DNA of 64,000 nucleotides, from positions 2,666,501 to 2,730,500 of the forward strand of contig NZ_AP023247.1 of assembly GCF_016756535.1 (NCBI RefSeq), written 5' to 3'. The first letter of the stretch is position 1. Every line of letters begins with the position of its first letter. The DNA comes from Mesorhizobium sp. 131-2-1 (GTDB lineage Bacteria > Pseudomonadota > Alphaproteobacteria > Rhizobiales > Rhizobiaceae). Below, piece after piece: positions 61,573-64,000 of the stretch. Position numbers and translations under genes: made by a program. Below the pieces are notes generated by a model. That model was not told the DNA's origin. It did not search any database and saw nothing but the letters and a program-made list of their open reading frames with translations.

Positions 61573-62292
61573 ATGTCGATTTGGGACCGCCTCGGCGACT
61601 TCATCGTTCGTGTCACCTCTTCAGCGTCGTCAGGCGTCGCCGATGTCGTCGAAGCCGTGCGGACGGTCTTCTCCGGCGATGCCGATCTGCGCCGCCGCGT
61701 CGCCTTTTCGGTGGCGATGATCGCGCTCTCGGCAAAGATGGCCAAGGCCGACGGTGTCGTGACCCAGGATGAGGTGCGCGCCTTCCAGGAAATATTCGAG
61801 GTGCCGCCGAAAGAGACGCGCAACGTGGCGCGGCTCTACGATTTGGCCAAGCGCGACGTGGCGGGCTTCGAGATCTACGCCCAGCGCATGGCGCAACTTT
61901 GCGGTTCCGGCCATGCGAACTGCATGATGCTGGAAGACATACTCGACGGCTTGTTCCATATCGCCAAGGCCGACGGACTGATTCATGAGCACGAAGGCCA
62001 GTTCCTGCACCGCATCGCCGAGATCTTCCGCATCGACGAGGCGCACTATCAGAGCATCCTCGCCCGGCACGTCAATCTCGGCGCCGGCGATCCCTATGTC
62101 GTGCTCGGCATCGAACGGGGAAAGCCGTTCGAGGAGGTCAGGAAGCGCTACCGAAAGCTGGTTTCGGACAATCATCCCGACCGGCTGATCGCGCGCGGCC
62201 TGCCGCAGGAATTCATCAAGATCGCCACCACCAGGCTCGCGGCGATCAACGCCGCCTATGAGATGATCGAACGGGGCCTCAGGCACGTATGA
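61573..62292 (+). CDS. TerB-DnaJ domain protein, DjlA-like
   Basis: A 239-residue protein with a TerB/DjlA-type helical domain (about 45-160; segments KMAKADGVVTQDEVRAFQ and HIAKADGLIHEHEGQF) and a C-terminal J-domain whose HPD loop reads VSDNHPDRLI. It would recruit DnaK. Unlike E. coli DjlA it has no clear N-terminal membrane span. Its stop overlaps the amidase start (ATGA), which implies joint expression. Confidence 0.88.
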   Translation: MSIWDRLGDFIVRVTSSASSGVADVVEAVRTVFSGDADLRRRVAFSVAMIALSAKMAKADGVVTQDEVRAFQEIFEVPPKETRNVARLYDLAKRDVAGFEIYAQRMAQLCGSGHANCMMLEDILDGLFHIAKADGLIHEHEGQFLHRIAEIFRIDEAHYQSILARHVNLGAGDPYVVLGIERGKPFEEVRKRYRKLVSDNHPDRLIARGLPQEFIKIATTRLAAINAAYEMIERGLRHV

Positions 62293-63056
62293 GCGGTTTC
62301 CTGCCCGACCAGCCGGGCGCCGAGGTCAGGGTATCGCCGAATTTCGGCCCGCGGCGCGAGACGCTGAAACCAGATATGATCGTGCTGCACTATACCGGCA
62401 TGGCGACCGGTGCCGGCGCCGAGGCGTGGCTGTGCGATCCGGCTAGCGAGGTGTCCGCTCACTATCTGGTCCACGAAGACGGCCGCGTCGTGCAGATGGT
62501 GCGCGAAAGCGACCGCGCCTGGCATGCCGGCAAGAGTTCGTGGTTCGGACGAACGGATATCAACTCCAACTCGGTGGGCATCGAGATCGTCAATCCCGGC
62601 CATTCGCTGGGCTATCCCGGTTTTCCCAGGCGGCAGATCGATGCGGTGATCGGCCTGTGCGCCGGCATCGTGCAACGCCATTCCATTGCGGCGCAGCGCG
62701 TGCTCGCCCATTCCGACGTGGCGCCGGGTCGCAAAGTCGATCCGGGCGAGAAATTCCCCTGGAAGACCCTGTTTGCGGCCGGCATCGGCCATCTTGTGCC
62801 GGCGGCGCCGGTCAGGCGGGGCGCGGCGCTCAGAATAGGCGACACGGGGAGCGACGTCGAGGCGCTGCAGTCGATGCTGGCGCTCTATGGCTACGGTGCG
62901 GAGATATCCGGTGTGTTCGACCGCCAGACCGAAATCGTCGTCGAGGCCTTTCAACGGCATTTCCGGCCGCGGCTGGTCGATGGCGCGGCCGACGGCTCGA
63001 CACTGCGCACGCTGCAAAGGCTGCTTGCTTCGGTAAAGGCAATCCCCGCCAAATAG
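62289..63056 (+). CDS. N-acetylmuramoyl-L-alanine amidase (AmpD-like) with peptidoglycan-binding domain
   Basis: A 255-residue Amidase_2 enzyme. Zn ligands lie in MIVLHYTGMATG and LAHSDVAPGRKVDPGEKFPW, and AWHAGKSSWFG and NSVGIEIVNPG are the other conserved segments. The C-terminus is a PG_binding_1 domain (DVEALQSMLALYGYGAEISG). There is no signal peptide, as in AmpD, so it probably recycles anhydro-muropeptides in the cytosol. Confidence 0.9.
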   Translation: MSGFLPDQPGAEVRVSPNFGPRRETLKPDMIVLHYTGMATGAGAEAWLCDPASEVSAHYLVHEDGRVVQMVRESDRAWHAGKSSWFGRTDINSNSVGIEIVNPGHSLGYPGFPRRQIDAVIGLCAGIVQRHSIAAQRVLAHSDVAPGRKVDPGEKFPWKTLFAAGIGHLVPAAPVRRGAALRIGDTGSDVEALQSMLALYGYGAEISGVFDRQTEIVVEAFQRHFRPRLVDGAADGSTLRTLQRLLASVKAIPAK

Positions 63057-63084
63057 TCCTTTTCGCGCCGCTAAATTACAATCT

Positions 63085-63099
63085 GTCACTTAAAGTGAC
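63085..63099. promoter_or_regulatory. Palindrome GTCACTT-A-AAGTGAC
   Basis: A perfect 7-bp inverted repeat around one A lies 29 bases after the amidase stop and 143 before the SLT gene. It lacks a T-run and is more like an operator than a terminator. Confidence 0.35.
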
Positions 63100-63241
63100 T
63101 TGCGCCGCCTTCTTTGCCGCCAAATCGGCCGTCAAAGGCGATCCGTGCAATTTATCGGACGTCTAGCCTCCCGGATGTTTCGATATTGATTTGGTGTCGC
63201 CGTGTGAAGTTCTTCGCGCGGTTCTAACAGAACAGGACCAC

Positions 63242-63955
63242 ATGCAAAATTTGACCGTCTTGACGGCAGCCGTTGCTGCCGGTGTAGTGACTCTTGCCAT
63301 CGGTGCCGCGAATGCCGCGCCCCAGAGCCTGCGGGCCGACAGCGGCTTCATCGCCGTAGCCAGCAAAACCACGCCGAAAGCCGCGGAGAGCCCGAAAGCA
63401 AAAAAGACGGCCACCGCAAAGGTGCAAAAGGTCGCCGCGGTGAAAACCAGGAAAGCGACTGCCAAGCGGCGTGTGCAGCGCAACAGGAAGACGATCGACC
63501 TCACGACCACCGCATCCATCCGCCCGAGCACCGCGGCAGAGTCGACGGCGGCGGCAGCAGTGGCAGACGGCGGACAGTACTCAGCGATCATCGCCCGCTA
63601 TGCGGCGGCGGAAGGCGTGCCGGTGTCGCTGGCCAAGGCGGTCATCAAGATCGAGAGCAACTACCGGCCGAACATTGTCGGCAGCGCCGGCGAGATCGGC
63701 CTGATGCAGATCAAGCCGGCAACGGCACGGATGATGGGCTACAGCGGCTCGGTCAAGGGCCTGTTCAATCCCGACACCAACATCAAGTACGGTATGAAAT
63801 ACCTGGCCATGGCGCGGGGCCTCGGTGGCGGCACCACCTGCGGCACGATCCTGAAGTACAATGCCGGCCACGCCGCGACGCGGATGAACCCGGTGTCGGC
63901 CGCCTATTGCAGCAAGGTCAAGGTGCAGATGGCCGCGCTCGGCTCGCCAGTGTGA
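63242..63955 (+). CDS. Secreted SLT-domain lytic transglycosylase
   Basis: A 237-residue protein with a signal peptide (AAVAAGVVTLAIGAANA). A Lys/Ala-rich linker (KAKKTATAKVQKVAAVKTRK) precedes the SLT domain, in which the catalytic Glu is in VIKIESNYRPN, followed by SAGEIGLMQIKPATA and LKYNAGH. The basic linker may bind teichoic-like or nucleic polyanions or the wall. ATG 63242 follows AGGA. It is one of several wall-degrading enzymes here. Confidence 0.88.
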   Translation: MQNLTVLTAAVAAGVVTLAIGAANAAPQSLRADSGFIAVASKTTPKAAESPKAKKTATAKVQKVAAVKTRKATAKRRVQRNRKTIDLTTTASIRPSTAAESTAAAAVADGGQYSAIIARYAAAEGVPVSLAKAVIKIESNYRPNIVGSAGEIGLMQIKPATARMMGYSGSVKGLFNPDTNIKYGMKYLAMARGLGGGTTCGTILKYNAGHAATRMNPVSAAYCSKVKVQMAALGSPV

Positions 63956-64000
63956 CGAAGCGGGCATAACCCTGCTTTTTCGTTTGCGTTTTCAGGCGCG

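Noticed and set aside
1..64000. CRISPR arrays, transposons, tRNA or rRNA genes
   Set aside because: I found no regularly spaced repeats, transposase motifs or recognisable RNA gene sequences by reading; a covariance-model scan was not possible.

Overview
The window reads as a chromosomal segment of a high-GC alphaproteobacterium of the Rhizobiales, most like Mesorhizobium or a close relative. This placement is an inference from the base composition, the btaA-btaB betaine-lipid genes, an ArsR-methyltransferase regulator fused in operon with metF, DUF2293, and several palindromic extragenic elements of the kind common in rhizobia. I see no rRNA, tRNA, CRISPR array, transposase, integrase or phage structural gene.

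Layout. 0-8.2 kb: the end of an oligopeptide-type ABC transporter, an SLT-fold lipoprotein, then a trimethylamine-methyltransferase-family protein followed by a dimethylglycine-dehydrogenase-like flavoprotein, probably a methylated-amine demethylation pair. 8.2-10.6 kb: small stress or housekeeping genes (DoxX, a secreted unknown, VOC protein, ChaC).

10.6-28.2 kb: a nearly complete reductive pyrimidine catabolism region. Dihydropyrimidine dehydrogenase (preT-preA), a RutR-like TetR regulator, an omega-amino acid:pyruvate aminotransferase, N-carbamoyl-beta-alanine amidohydrolase and dihydropyrimidinase together take uracil or thymine to (methyl)malonic semialdehyde. An NMT1/THI5-type ABC importer nearby is a candidate pyrimidine uptake system. 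Two 16-bp sites, each matching 12 of 14 fixed positions of the E. coli RutR operator, lie upstream of preT and of the aminotransferase gene. A redox module (Rrf2 regulator, AhpD-like protein, DoxX, two SDRs, XRE regulator) sits inside this region.

28-45 kb: a mix of metabolism. It holds an Lrp regulator divergent from a cystathionine gamma-synthase-family enzyme, a CHRD protein, a coupled CoA-transferase/ThDP-enzyme pair, a lipase-like hydrolase, a secreted RNase T2, a diguanylate cyclase, ettA, tam, a FabH-like synthase, an ICMT-type methyltransferase, a MOSC protein, an SDR and a class IV aminotransferase.

45-64 kb: DUF2293-trmO; SahR-like regulator plus metF behind a perfect 16-bp palindrome; a 28-residue membrane microprotein with a strong Shine-Dalgarno; an EamA exporter; an ornithine/lysine-type decarboxylase; cell-wall enzymes (MltB, GH25 muramidase, a beta-lactamase-family protein, an AmpD-like amidase, an SLT transglycosylase); btaA-btaB behind a textbook Pho box; a fused 5-oxoprolinase; and a TerB-DnaJ protein.
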